From Mucilaginibacter sp. dw_454 (GTDB lineage: Bacteria > Bacteroidota > Bacteroidia > Sphingobacteriales > Sphingobacteriaceae), in the NCBI RefSeq assembly GCF_018449775.1, contig NZ_JAAVVB010000004.1, forward strand, positions 186,001 to 250,000: a stretch of DNA of 64,000 nt. Direction: 5' to 3'. Position 1 is the first letter of the stretch, and every line of letters begins with the position of its first letter. The notes under the pieces are model-generated. The model saw only the letters and a list, made by a program, of their open reading frames with translations. It did no database searches and was not told where the DNA came from. Positions 1 through 9,098 of the stretch are shown here, in pieces. The translations under genes were made by a program, and so were the position numbers.

Positions 1-776
1 AACACCAAAAAAAGCAACAATAACATCGGCACAAAAACTATAAGCACTATTTTTTTATATACAGGATATAAAAAAAGGCCGAGCACCAGGATACTCAATA
101 TAATAGGTTCTTTAAAACCCGACGTTAGCGCGATATAGAAATTGAGCGAATAAAAGAAAAAACATACCGCAATATTAAATGCCTTTTTTTGCGGTATAAC
201 AAATGCTAACCCCAGTGCAGACGACATAAAACTAAGCGAGCTAAATTGAGTAGAAAACTGGCCCAAACCCGGAAATTCAAGGAAAAAAATAGCTAAAGGG
301 AACGAAAGGATAGTTGTATAAAATAGCAGGCTGGTTAATTTCGCCGTTTCAATTTTATATTTGGGTTTGGGGTATCGCATAAAAGCCAACATACCGGTAA
401 CTACAGCGGCATGACCCAGGCAATAATATCTTTGGCACTGCGCTGTTAACTGCAGTTTATGCTCATCGACTAAATAATAAGGAACCGCCTGGAAATTATT
501 ATAGCCAAAAAGCGACATAAAATAAAATATCGACGTACAGCACATATAACCTGCAAAGATGATTTGCACCAGGACTATAGGCCGCATTATTTGATTGGCA
601 AAGCTACGGTCATCAGGCAGTGGCACTATTTGCCCGGTTAAGGTCATGAAGAAAATAAAGAAAGAACCCAACCAGGCTGCGAGGTAGGAAAAAACCAAAT
701 CATGCTGAAAAATAGTGGCAATAAGCCAGGGCAGGTAAAGCAAAATAAATTTTTCAACAACAAAGTTCCGCTTCAT
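1..776 (-). CDS. Polysaccharide polymerase-like integral membrane protein (3' end beyond window)
   Basis: The reverse strand reads open from an ATG at 776 to the window edge, about 258 residues, so the C-terminus is missing. The protein starts MKRNFVVEKFILLYLPW and is almost entirely hydrophobic segments separated by short polar loops, with at least six to seven likely membrane helices. It lies 5 nt downstream of a GT4 glycosyltransferase on the same strand, so the two are probably co-transcribed. Hydrophobic multi-helix proteins beside glycosyltransferases are typically Wzy-type O-antigen or exopolysaccharide polymerases; that role is inferred from topology and context, since no conserved motif is readable. 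A ligase or flippase is possible. The open frame is certain, the function is not. Confidence 0.6.
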   Translation of the reverse strand, partial: MKRNFVVEKFILLYLPWLIATIFQHDLVFSYLAAWLGSFFIFFMTLTGQIVPLPDDRSFANQIMRPIVLVQIIFAGYMCCTSIFYFMSLFGYNNFQAVPYYLVDEHKLQLTAQCQRYYCLGHAAVVTGMLAFMRYPKPKYKIETAKLTSLLFYTTILSFPLAIFFLEFPGLGQFSTQFSSLSFMSSALGLAFVIPQKKAFNIAVCFFFYSLNFYIALTSGFKEPIILSILVLGLFLYPVYKKIVLIVFVPMLLLLFLV

Positions 777-781
777 TTACC

Positions 782-1936
782 TTATTTCTCCAATACTTTA
801 TTTTCCAGGGCAAGCGCAATAGCCTCGAAGTTCCACCTGGCTATTAGTTGTGAAGAGTGCTCACCCATTTGTTTTAATTTTTCTTTATCAGCCGTTAAAC
901 GTTGCAAGGCTTTAGTGAGCGCTGCTTCATCCTCATTTTTAAAAATCTCACCATTTGCCGCATCATTAACCAGGTCTATTGCACAGCCAACCTTGTCTGA
1001 TACCAGCACAGCTCTACCAGCCGCCATAGCCTCATTAACAGCCAGCCCCCAACTCTCACCCGGACCCGAAGAAGGCAGGCAAAAAAGATCTGCCGATTGA
1101 TAAATTACCGGCATAGCCAATTGGTTCTGAAAATCCATAAAATGGATGTTTTTATTAGCCTTGGCCATTTGCTTAAGTTCTGTTTCAAGAACCCCGTTAC
1201 CTACAAGCAGTAAATGTGTATTCGCCCCTTCTAGCTGCCGAAACGCATTTACTAACATGATGGGATTTTTTTTCTTTTCAAACTTACCGGCAAATGTTAG
1301 CAGTATATCATTTGGCGCCACTTTTAATTTATCCCTTAAAGCCAACGCCTCTTCGGTCCTATCTAACTTAAAACGGTCATTGTCTACTGCATGTGGTGCA
1401 AATATTAACCGCTCATCGCTCAGTCCATATTTTTTAAAGTATGCTTTATTGTTGGTACCTGTATAAAATGCATAATCAATGTGCCGGTACACCCAGCGTA
1501 AAAATAACTTTTTTAAGCTCGATTTGAACCCTGTCTGTTCATCGAGCAATGTAGAATCGCCCCGAAAAAAAACAGGGATCTTTCCTTTAAAATATCTGAT
1601 TGCTAATAAGTGCCCAATATACGCCCAACCTATAACCAATACTGCATCGGCGTGCCAATCGACTATTTGCTGATTGAGATATGGATTTACAATACCGCCA
1701 AAATGATGCGATCCCGGATCATTAGCCACATTTCGAACCCATTCGTAAGGATATCCGTCAAGCAAGGGCAAATCCCATTTAATCTGCTTCCCAAATCCGG
1801 GGTCGAAATTATTTTGTGCGCCTTCACCCCAGGTATAAAAAACTTTGATCTCCACATGGCCACGTTCATGCAGCAGCTTAAAAACCGGCGCGTAGTATTG
1901 GATAGGATGTGTGGTGATAATGGCTAAACGCGGCAT
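782..1936 (-). CDS. GT4-family glycosyltransferase
   Basis: A 384-residue GT-B fold enzyme that would transfer a sugar from a nucleotide-sugar donor during surface polysaccharide assembly at the cytoplasmic face of the membrane. The N-terminal Rossmann half begins MPRLAIITTHPIQYYAP. The C-terminal donor-binding half has the FAGKFEKKKNP segment (around residue 215) and the retaining-GT4 E-x7-E signature at Glu294 and Glu302 within GESWGLAVNEAMAAG. Length is normal for the family. It is transcribed ahead of the membrane polymerase-like gene with a 5-nt gap. Acceptor and donor sugars cannot be told from sequence. Confidence 0.88.
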   Translation of the reverse strand: MPRLAIITTHPIQYYAPVFKLLHERGHVEIKVFYTWGEGAQNNFDPGFGKQIKWDLPLLDGYPYEWVRNVANDPGSHHFGGIVNPYLNQQIVDWHADAVLVIGWAYIGHLLAIRYFKGKIPVFFRGDSTLLDEQTGFKSSLKKLFLRWVYRHIDYAFYTGTNNKAYFKKYGLSDERLIFAPHAVDNDRFKLDRTEEALALRDKLKVAPNDILLTFAGKFEKKKNPIMLVNAFRQLEGANTHLLLVGNGVLETELKQMAKANKNIHFMDFQNQLAMPVIYQSADLFCLPSSGPGESWGLAVNEAMAAGRAVLVSDKVGCAIDLVNDAANGEIFKNEDEAALTKALQRLTADKEKLKQMGEHSSQLIARWNFEAIALALENKVLEK

Positions 1937-2045
1937 TCTCGTAAAAGTACAAAGAGATATACAACAAATTCAAATACGCCGGTAAACCTTTTTCAAAAAT
2001 GTCCCATAATATGGTCCATGATTATTAGTCGCTTACAAAATATTT

Positions 2046-2074
2046 TTGCGATACTGGATATTTTCGCACCTTTG
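2046..2074 (+). promoter_or_regulatory. Bacteroidota-type promoter of the response regulator
   Basis: TTG at 2046-2048, an 18-nt spacer and CACCTTTG at 2067-2074 approximate the TTG/TAnnTTTG consensus (one mismatch in the -7 box, spacer slightly short). If used, transcription starts near 2078, which rules out the in-frame ATG at 2018 as the start codon. Confidence 0.5.
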
Positions 2075-2095
2075 TTTAGATTAAGACTAAATAAG

Positions 2096-2719
2096 TTGAT
2101 AGATATTTTATTAGCCGATAACCAGAATTTAACGCGCGAGGGTTTGAAAACCACCCTGGCCGGTATCGTTGATATGAATGTTGTTGGGTATGCCGGCTAT
2201 ATGATTGAGCTTGAACAATTAATCACCAGCCGCAAACCCAGGGTCATTATTCTGGACCCCAACTACAGCCAGCGTTTTACGGCTGATGATATAAAGACAA
2301 TCTTGGCTAAGCACAAAACGGTGCGTATCCTGATATTGTCAAACCGGCAAAGCCGCGAGCGTATACAAGAGATCATAGACCTGGGTATTAAAAACTATGT
2401 TGTTAAAGAGTGCAGCCGCGAAGAACTGATCAACGCCGTTTATTCTACCGCTAAAGGCGAGCAGTTTTTTTGTAAGAAGACATTCGAAGCCTTGTTTGGC
2501 AATACGCTTATCCCCGAAAAAGAGGAATCCCTGCCACAATTATCACCTCGCGAAACCGAGTTAATTCACTTAATAGCCGAGGGGTTAACCAATAAAGAAA
2601 TTGCCGATAAGCTATTTTTAAGCATACATACCATTAAAACGCATCGTAAAAATATCATTAAAAAACTGGGCTTTAGCTTTAAAAACACCGCCGAACTTGC
2701 CCAGTTACTGAAAAAGTAG
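2096..2719 (+). CDS. NarL/FixJ-type response regulator
   Basis: Two-domain DNA-binding response regulator. The receiver domain starts LIDILLADNQN; the likely phospho-acceptor is Asp54 (in VIILDPNY), with Ser82 and Lys104 as switch and conserved lysine positions. The C-terminal LuxR-type HTH covers about residues 150-199 (LSPRETELIHLIAEGLTNKEIA). I place the start at TTG 2096 because family members begin right at this point and a promoter-like sequence at 2046-2074 lies after the upstream in-frame ATG (2018); the longer version adds 26 residues. No histidine kinase is encoded nearby. It lies just upstream of the DUF4856-imelysin-HTTM-TonB operon, which has its own promoter, so control of that operon is plausible but inferred. 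Confidence 0.85.
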   Translation: MIDILLADNQNLTREGLKTTLAGIVDMNVVGYAGYMIELEQLITSRKPRVIILDPNYSQRFTADDIKTILAKHKTVRILILSNRQSRERIQEIIDLGIKNYVVKECSREELINAVYSTAKGEQFFCKKTFEALFGNTLIPEKEESLPQLSPRETELIHLIAEGLTNKEIADKLFLSIHTIKTHRKNIIKKLGFSFKNTAELAQLLKK

Positions 2720-2758
2720 GTTTATTTAGACTTATTATAAATTACCTCTTTGGGGGTA

Positions 2759-2789
2759 TTGCCTGCCATGGGGCGGCCCTGTACTTTTG
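2759..2789 (+). promoter_or_regulatory. Promoter of the DUF4856-imelysin operon
   Basis: TTG (2759-2761), a 20-nt spacer and TACTTTTG (2782-2789) match the Bacteroidota -33/-7 consensus exactly. The start codon is at 2816, giving a leader of roughly 20 nt. Confidence 0.75.
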
Positions 2790-2815
2790 CGATGTAAATA
2801 AAATCTTAATACAAC

Positions 2816-3916
2816 ATGAAAAAATATCTATCAATTGCATGCATAGTAATTACGGCATCAATGTTAATGGCAAGCTGCTCAAAAAACAGTACGCCTTCGC
2901 CGATTGTTGATCCGCCAACCTATTCTGTACCTACCACCTATAACTTCAGTAATGCAAACTTTGCCGACGCAACTACCCGCCTGGGCATGTATACCGAAAT
3001 TTCAAACCTGATGAAAAATGCCCTTACCGGCACTTTTGATGCTACTAAAGCAAAAGCCATGTTAACTAATACCGGCGCGCCATTTGCTACTGCAGCTTAT
3101 AATACATCAAACATTCAGTTAGCAGATCAATTTTCTTCGGGTTTTAAAGCTGATGTTAATAATTTTATTGATAGCCTGGCTAAAGCAAGCAATGCTTACC
3201 CAACCGCCGCAAGCCGCGGTGTTGCAGGTGTAGGTGTAAGTAACGCAAATGCTGCTACCATATATGCCGAAACCAGCCTTGGCCTTAACTACGCACAAGT
3301 ATTTAATAAAGGCCTGATGGGCGGTTTGGTTACTTACCAGATTGTTACCACCATGGATGCAATAGCTAATCAAACTATAGACAACAAAACCGTTGTAAAC
3401 GGCGAAACTGCTATGGAACATGCCTGGGATATGGCTTTCGGTTACTGGGGCGTGCCTATAGATTTCCCTACCAACAAAACCGGCGCAAAACTTTGGGGCA
3501 GCTACAGCACCCAGGTTGATGCAGGTTATCATGCCAATCAAATCTTAATGGATGCTTTCCTTAAAGGTCGTGCAGCTATCAGCGCAAAAGACAATGCAAC
3601 TTTCGTTGCGCAGGCTAAGATCATCATCACTACCATGGAAAGACTAACCGGTGCTGCAGCTTTACAAGAAGTTCAGGAAACTAAAGCAGCTATCAGCGAC
3701 CCGGTAGTAAGAAACAGCCGTATGTCTGAAATGTATGGATTTGTTTATTCATTAAAATACAACCCGAAACGTGTAATCACTGACGCACAATACAATGCCT
3801 TGTTAGCCTTGTTCCCTGCTAAAACATTCTGGGACCTGACGCTTGACCAGGTGAATGCTATCCGCGATGCGGTAGCTAACCAATACGGATTTAACGACGT
3901 GAAGGACATATTATAA
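2816..3916 (+). CDS. DUF4856-type lipoprotein
   Basis: A 366-residue lipoprotein: a hydrophobic signal sequence ends in the lipobox-like MLMASC, acylated at the Cys near residue 20. The mature part is alpha-helical in character and rich in Ala, Asn and Thr, with segments such as AMEHAWDMAFGYWG and DPVVRNSRMSEMYGFVYSLKY. I recognise it as DUF4856. It heads an operon with an imelysin-like lipoprotein, an HTTM protein and a FecA-like receptor, a partnership recurring in Bacteroidota and usually taken as iron acquisition; the biochemical role is not established. It may be a surface or periplasmic metal- or ligand-binding partner of the receptor. Start and lipobox are well supported. Confidence 0.85.
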   Translation: MKKYLSIACIVITASMLMASCSKNSTPSPIVDPPTYSVPTTYNFSNANFADATTRLGMYTEISNLMKNALTGTFDATKAKAMLTNTGAPFATAAYNTSNIQLADQFSSGFKADVNNFIDSLAKASNAYPTAASRGVAGVGVSNANAATIYAETSLGLNYAQVFNKGLMGGLVTYQIVTTMDAIANQTIDNKTVVNGETAMEHAWDMAFGYWGVPIDFPTNKTGAKLWGSYSTQVDAGYHANQILMDAFLKGRAAISAKDNATFVAQAKIIITTMERLTGAAALQEVQETKAAISDPVVRNSRMSEMYGFVYSLKYNPKRVITDAQYNALLALFPAKTFWDLTLDQVNAIRDAVANQYGFNDVKDIL

Positions 3917-3946
3917 GTCGACGTCAAAACATATCATAAAAACGAG

Positions 3947-3979
3947 ACCATCCGCACCTAAAACGTACGGATGGTTTTA
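3947..3979 (+). promoter_or_regulatory. Intercistronic hairpin followed by T-run
   Basis: ACCATCCG (3947-3954) pairs with CGGATGGT (3968-3975), followed by TTTA. It lies in the 80-nt gap between the DUF4856 gene and the imelysin gene. It could be a partial terminator or RNA-processing hairpin that makes the first gene more abundant than the rest of the operon; this is inference from position. Confidence 0.5.
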
Positions 3980-3996
3980 CTGTAAATAACAACACT

Positions 3997-5106
3997 ATGA
4001 AAAAAATTGCATTCCTGGTTTTAATAGCCGCCTCAACATTTACGTTAATTCAATCCTGCTCAAAGTCGGGCAACAGTACGCCCGATAAAAATAACGGTTC
4101 GTCTTTTGATCGCGGGGCCATGCTGACCAACATCAGCACCAACATTATTTTACCCGGCTACACTGCTTACCAGGCCGACGCCGTTACCCTTGATGCAGCG
4201 GTAACAACTTTTAATACAACCCCGAATGCTATTAACTTAACAGCCGCTCAAAATGCGTTTATTGCAACGTATAAAGCGTGGCAATCAGTTTCGATGTACG
4301 AGTTTGGCCCGGCAGCAGCTATACAGTTGCAGGTTAACACCAACACCTTCCCCGCTTCTGTCGATGTTATTAATGCCAACATAACCTCGGGAACTTATAA
4401 TCCGGCTTTATTATCTAACCTGCCTGCAAAAGGTTTACCGGCTTTAGATTATTTGCTTTTTGGCACAGGCGCCGACAATACCGCTATCCTGGCTCAATAC
4501 ACTACAGATAGCCAGGCCGCGCATCGTAAAACATACCTGGCTACTTTAACTACCGAGGTTAAAACCAATGCCACGACTGTGCTTAACCAATGGACTGCCT
4601 CATACAAAACCACCTTTGCAAGCAATACCGGTACTGATGCAGGCAGCTCTACCAGCCTGTTAGTAAATCAGTTGATCTATGATTACGAAAATCTTAAAAA
4701 TTATGAAATAGGGGTACCAGCCGGCGTGCAAACCAGTGGTCAAGCCTTACCTGCTAAGGTTCAGGCTTATTATTCAAAAATATCATTAGCTTTAGCTAAA
4801 TTGCACCTGCAAGCTGTACAAAACCTGTATATGGGTGCCAGCGGCCAGGGTTTAGATGATTATTTGGTGTTCGTTAAAGCACAATATAATGGCGGCAGCT
4901 TAAATGATGCTATTACGGCACAATTTGCTACCTCGCTTGCTAAACTTAACGGGCTAACGGACCCATTGTCGGCAAATATTATCAGCAATCAAGCTGCAGT
5001 AACCGCAACCTATACCGAGTTGCAGAAACTAACGGTATTGCTAAAAACCGATATGACCTCAAGCTTAGGCATTTTGATAACCTTCGGTGATAACGACGGC
5101 GACTAA
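3997..5106 (+). CDS. Imelysin-family (peptidase M75-like) lipoprotein
   Basis: A 369-residue lipoprotein with signal MKKIAFLVLIAASTF and a lipobox ending in QSC. The body resembles imelysin/EfeO-type domains: a helical domain with YKAWQSVSMYEFGPA near residue 100 and GLPALDYLLFG near residue 150, the latter typical of imelysin proteins. Imelysins bind iron or act as periplasmic or surface iron-uptake partners; the classic GxHxxE metal motif is not evident here, which is common in Bacteroidota members. The HTTM gene starts 3 nt after the stop, so translational coupling is likely. Iron acquisition is inferred from family and operon. Confidence 0.82.
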   Translation: MKKIAFLVLIAASTFTLIQSCSKSGNSTPDKNNGSSFDRGAMLTNISTNIILPGYTAYQADAVTLDAAVTTFNTTPNAINLTAAQNAFIATYKAWQSVSMYEFGPAAAIQLQVNTNTFPASVDVINANITSGTYNPALLSNLPAKGLPALDYLLFGTGADNTAILAQYTTDSQAAHRKTYLATLTTEVKTNATTVLNQWTASYKTTFASNTGTDAGSSTSLLVNQLIYDYENLKNYEIGVPAGVQTSGQALPAKVQAYYSKISLALAKLHLQAVQNLYMGASGQGLDDYLVFVKAQYNGGSLNDAITAQFATSLAKLNGLTDPLSANIISNQAAVTATYTELQKLTVLLKTDMTSSLGILITFGDNDGD

Positions 5107-5109
5107 TTC

Positions 5110-6474
5110 ATGTCCAACTCTGCCAGCGCATACTTTAACCGGTGGGTAAAAGCACCGGTGCATATTGCTCCCCTTGCTGTATTAAGAATAGCATTCGGGA
5201 GCATTATGCTTGTTAGCACTATCCGTTTTATTTTAAAAGGATGGATAGAATCCTTTTATATCAAACCAACTTTTCACTTTACATTTTACGGGTTCGATTG
5301 GGTAAAAGTACCACCGGGCGTTGGTATGTATCTGCTGTTCGGGCTGCTGGTTGCAACAGCCATTATGGTAACCATCGGCTTATGCTACCGCTTTGCCATT
5401 ACCGCTTTCTTTTTGTGCTTTACCTATGTAGAGCTGCTTGACAAAACAACTTATCTGAACCATTACTACTTTATTAGTGTAATGGCCTTTTTAATGATCT
5501 GGGTACCTGCGCATCGTTATTTTTCTGTCGATGTTTTAATATCGCCCAACAAAACCATTTCGCGCGTACCGGCCTGGACCATCAATATTTTCAAGCTTCA
5601 ATTGCTGATGGTTTATTTCTTTGCCGGCCTATCTAAATTAAATTACGACTGGATGATAGCAGCCATGCCCTTAAGAATCTGGCTGCCGGCCAGTAGCTCA
5701 TTACCTATTATTGGCGGCTTACTGGCGCAAACCTGGGTGGCTTATGCTTTCAGTTGGTTTGGGGCGATGTTTGATATTTTTATTGGCTTTTTATTACTGA
5801 GTAAACGCTATCGTAAGTTAGGTTATGCTTTAGTGGTAGTTTTCCATTTGGCTACCGGGCTGTTATTTAAGATCGGCATGTTCCCATACATCATGATCTT
5901 TGTCACCATTATTTTCTTTTCAGAGAAGACGCATATCAAGCTCATTAACTTCCTGAAAATGCTTTTGCCAAAGGCCGGGCATTACGTTGCAGCTAAAGAT
6001 TACCGCCTGCCTGCTTTTCAATCCCGATTTATTTATACGGTATTGGTGATCCATTTCATCATCCAAACCATCTTACCATTTAGGTTTTTGCTTTATCCCG
6101 GTAAGTTATATTGGACAGAAGAGGGCTATCGCTTTTCGTGGCGGGTAATGCTGATGGAAAAGGGAGGCACCATATTTTTTCACGTAAAAGATCCGGCTAC
6201 GGGCCGAAGATCAGAGATCATCAACGCACAATATTTAAACAATTTCCAGGAAACGCAAATGTCTACCCAGCCGGATATGATTTTGCAGTTTGCTCATTTC
6301 CTGGCGGCCGAGTATGAAAAGAAAGGCATCAAAAACCCAATTGTCACCGCCGATAGTTATGTGACTTTAAACGGCAGCGGCAGTAAATTATACATAGACA
6401 GTACCGTAAATCTGGCTACCCAGCAAGAAGGTTTCGGTCATAAAAAATGGATCCGTCCATTTAACAGCAAATAA
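5110..6474 (+). CDS. HTTM-domain membrane protein (vitamin K-dependent carboxylase-like)
   Basis: A 454-residue inner-membrane protein with multiple helices, starting with APLAVLRIAFGSIMLVSTIRF, the usual HTTM entry helix, then repeated four-helix segments to about residue 330 and a soluble C-terminal part (about 340-454) ending in KKWIRPFN. HTTM proteins are related to the membrane part of vitamin K-dependent gamma-glutamyl carboxylase; the bacterial function is largely unknown. The gene is tightly packed between an imelysin-like lipoprotein (3-nt gap) and a FecA-like receptor (5-nt gap), so it probably works with that uptake system. Whether it modifies the lipoproteins is speculation. Confidence 0.83.
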   Translation: MSNSASAYFNRWVKAPVHIAPLAVLRIAFGSIMLVSTIRFILKGWIESFYIKPTFHFTFYGFDWVKVPPGVGMYLLFGLLVATAIMVTIGLCYRFAITAFFLCFTYVELLDKTTYLNHYYFISVMAFLMIWVPAHRYFSVDVLISPNKTISRVPAWTINIFKLQLLMVYFFAGLSKLNYDWMIAAMPLRIWLPASSSLPIIGGLLAQTWVAYAFSWFGAMFDIFIGFLLLSKRYRKLGYALVVVFHLATGLLFKIGMFPYIMIFVTIIFFSEKTHIKLINFLKMLLPKAGHYVAAKDYRLPAFQSRFIYTVLVIHFIIQTILPFRFLLYPGKLYWTEEGYRFSWRVMLMEKGGTIFFHVKDPATGRRSEIINAQYLNNFQETQMSTQPDMILQFAHFLAAEYEKKGIKNPIVTADSYVTLNGSGSKLYIDSTVNLATQQEGFGHKKWIRPFNSK

Positions 6475-6479
6475 AAAAC

Positions 6480-8909
6480 ATGAAATACCTGCTTATATCT
6501 TTTTTCCTGATTTCAATCGCGTTACATACGTCGGCACAAACCTATTCCATTAGCGGTAGCGTAAAAAATGCCTCGGGCGAAGTCGTAGCCAATGCGAGCG
6601 TTACTTTGAAAGGCACAAACTATGGCGCTCATGCTGACACTACTGGCGATTTTAGCCTGCAAGCTTCTACAGGTAAATACAACCTGGTAATTAGCGCTGT
6701 AGGTTATAAATCGGCAAGTCATGAAATCAGGCTGGAGAAAAATATCAGTGTAAATATTGTGCTGGTTGCAGATATTCAGCAGTTGAAAAATGTGGACGTT
6801 AAAGCCGCAAAACAAAACAGTTTTGGCATTACCCGCATGAAAGCGGTTGAGGGTACCACTATTAACGCCGGCAAAAAAAGCGAGGTGATTATTTTGGACG
6901 ATATCACGGCCAATAAAGCCACCAATAATACCCGCCAGATCTACTCGAAAGTAGCCGGACTAAACATCTGGGAAAGCGACGGCGGTGCCGGTATACAATT
7001 GGGTATAGGCGGGCGTGGATTGAATCCTAACCGGGTAACCAATTTTAACACCCGCCAAAACGGTTATGACATTAGTGCCGACGCATTGGGTTATCCGGAA
7101 AGCTATTACACCCCTCCTGCTGAAATGACCGACCGTATAGAAATTTTACGTGGCGCATCGTCTTTACAATATGGCACCCAATTTGGCGGCATCATCAACT
7201 TCAAACTAAAAGAAGGCACTACCGATAAACCTTTCGAGCTAACCGCTAACGAAACTGCAGGCTCATGGAACTTCTTTAACACCGCTACCAGCATTGGCGG
7301 CACCAGCGGCAAATTGCAGTATTATGGCTATTACCAGCACAAGCAAGGTGATGGCTGGCGACCAAATGGCCATTTTAACGATAACACAGCCTATACTTCA
7401 TTAACTTATAAAGTGAGCGATAAATTTTCTGTTACGCTGCAATACACTTACATGGGTTATTTGGCACAGCAATCGGGCGGCTTAACTGATGATGAATTTT
7501 ATACAGACCCTGGTCAGTCTACCCGTGCGCGCAACTGGTTTAAAGTAAACTGGAACCTGGGCGCAGCCATAGTTGATTATAAGATAAGCGACAACCTGAA
7601 GTTTAATTCGCGCTTTTTTGGTTTATATGCAGGGCGCGACGCAGTAGGCAAAATAGATTATGCTAACCGGTCTGACAATGGTACTGATCCACGTAATTTA
7701 TATATGGATACTTATCATAACTATGGCAACGAAAGCCGTTTGCTATACAACTACAAACTGGGTAATGAGCAGCAAAATTTATTGGTGGGGATGAGGTTTT
7801 ACAGCGGCCATACCGACCGCCAGCAAGGCTATGGCGACAACGGCAGTGCCGCGACGTTTAATTATAACCCGACGTTTAATTATCAAAACAATTATTACTC
7901 GCACTACCTGTTCCCTAACTACAACCTGGCTTTCTTTGCCGAGAACATTTTCCGTTTGACGCCAAAGCTGAGTATCATTCCCGGGGTGAGATTTGAGGAC
8001 ATTGTAACCAAAGCCAACGGATCATACACCCAGGCTAATACAGATTTGGCGCATAATGTCATCGGATTAGTGGATAGTACCGATCATCGCAACAGTACCC
8101 GCCACTTTGTTATAGGCGGATTAGGTTTGGGTTATTACCAAAGCCAGGCGCTGCAGTTTTACGCCAACATTTCACAAAATTACCGGGCCATCAATTTTAA
8201 TGACCTTAACTCAAGTATAAAAGGCTTACGGGTAGATCCTAATCTTAAAGACGAAACCGGTTATTCGGCAGATGCGGGTATCAGAGGAAATATTGATGGT
8301 GTGCTGGATTACGACTTAAGTGTATTTATGATCCATTACAATAACCGCATAGGCAGTGTAGAAAAAGCCGATTCGAGCTTTAACGATTTCAGATACCGCA
8401 CCAACATTGGCGCTTCAAGAAACTTAGGCATCGAATCGTTTGCAGAGTTGGAGCTATTACATTTTATAACCGGCGCGGTGTCTGATACCAAATTGTCGCT
8501 ATTCAGCAACCTGGCTTTTATTGATGCAAAATATACCGGCAATATCCAGGAAACTGCTTTCGCAGGCAAAAAAGTGGAGTTTGCACCCGATGTGGTTTTA
8601 AAAACCGGCTTAACGTATCGCCAGCCTAAATTTTCCATCAGCTACCAACTGTCTTACACGAGCCAGCAATTTACTGATGCCACTAACGCCCCGGCTTCAG
8701 CAGATGCTATTATAGGAGAGATCCCGGCTTATACGGTAATGGATCTCTCTGCCAGTTATCGAATTAATAAAACTTTTTCGGTATCAGGCTCATGCAACAA
8801 CCTGGCAAATGCAAGCTATTTTACCCGCCGCGCAGAAAGTTACCCTGGCCCGGGCATTATACCTGCCGATGCCAGGGGCTACTACTTAACTTTGCAAGTA
8901 AAATTATAA
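6480..8909 (+). CDS. FecA-like TonB-dependent outer-membrane receptor
   Basis: An 809-residue receptor: signal peptide MKYLLISFFLISIALHTSAQ, then a carboxypeptidase-regulatory-like beta-sandwich (about residues 22-100, YSISGSVKNASGEVVANASV), a plug domain (about 128-245, with MTDRIEILRGASSLQYGTQFG) and a 22-strand-type barrel ending in the aromatic strand GYYLTLQVKL. It imports a scarce ligand, by family most likely an iron chelate, using TonB energy. It closes the operon starting at 2816. The substrate is not readable; the imelysin partner favours iron. No anti-sigma signalling domain or FecIR pair is present, so control may instead lie with the adjacent response regulator. Confidence 0.88.
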   Translation: MKYLLISFFLISIALHTSAQTYSISGSVKNASGEVVANASVTLKGTNYGAHADTTGDFSLQASTGKYNLVISAVGYKSASHEIRLEKNISVNIVLVADIQQLKNVDVKAAKQNSFGITRMKAVEGTTINAGKKSEVIILDDITANKATNNTRQIYSKVAGLNIWESDGGAGIQLGIGGRGLNPNRVTNFNTRQNGYDISADALGYPESYYTPPAEMTDRIEILRGASSLQYGTQFGGIINFKLKEGTTDKPFELTANETAGSWNFFNTATSIGGTSGKLQYYGYYQHKQGDGWRPNGHFNDNTAYTSLTYKVSDKFSVTLQYTYMGYLAQQSGGLTDDEFYTDPGQSTRARNWFKVNWNLGAAIVDYKISDNLKFNSRFFGLYAGRDAVGKIDYANRSDNGTDPRNLYMDTYHNYGNESRLLYNYKLGNEQQNLLVGMRFYSGHTDRQQGYGDNGSAATFNYNPTFNYQNNYYSHYLFPNYNLAFFAENIFRLTPKLSIIPGVRFEDIVTKANGSYTQANTDLAHNVIGLVDSTDHRNSTRHFVIGGLGLGYYQSQALQFYANISQNYRAINFNDLNSSIKGLRVDPNLKDETGYSADAGIRGNIDGVLDYDLSVFMIHYNNRIGSVEKADSSFNDFRYRTNIGASRNLGIESFAELELLHFITGAVSDTKLSLFSNLAFIDAKYTGNIQETAFAGKKVEFAPDVVLKTGLTYRQPKFSISYQLSYTSQQFTDATNAPASADAIIGEIPAYTVMDLSASYRINKTFSVSGSCNNLANASYFTRRAESYPGPGIIPADARGYYLTLQVKL

Positions 8910-9098
8910 TTAAAACTATCAACTTACGTTTGTAAGCCGGTGGCAAATAATTTACTTTTTAGCAGTATCTTTATGCGCTTTTATAATATAAATGATTATC
9001 AGTTAGCAAATTAAGGCATTATTAACTGTATTAATTAATACGCAACGGGCCGGTATTCGCTTTGCAGATAATCCTCCTATGGTTAAGCTGTTGGCATA

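Noticed and set aside
702..1927. Several open frames on the plus strand opposite the glycosyltransferase
   Set aside because: They mirror the codons of the minus-strand gene, have no promoter and no recognisable protein.
2018..2095. An N-terminal extension of the response regulator
   Set aside because: The receiver domain starts at residue 27 of the long form and a promoter-like sequence lies within the extension.
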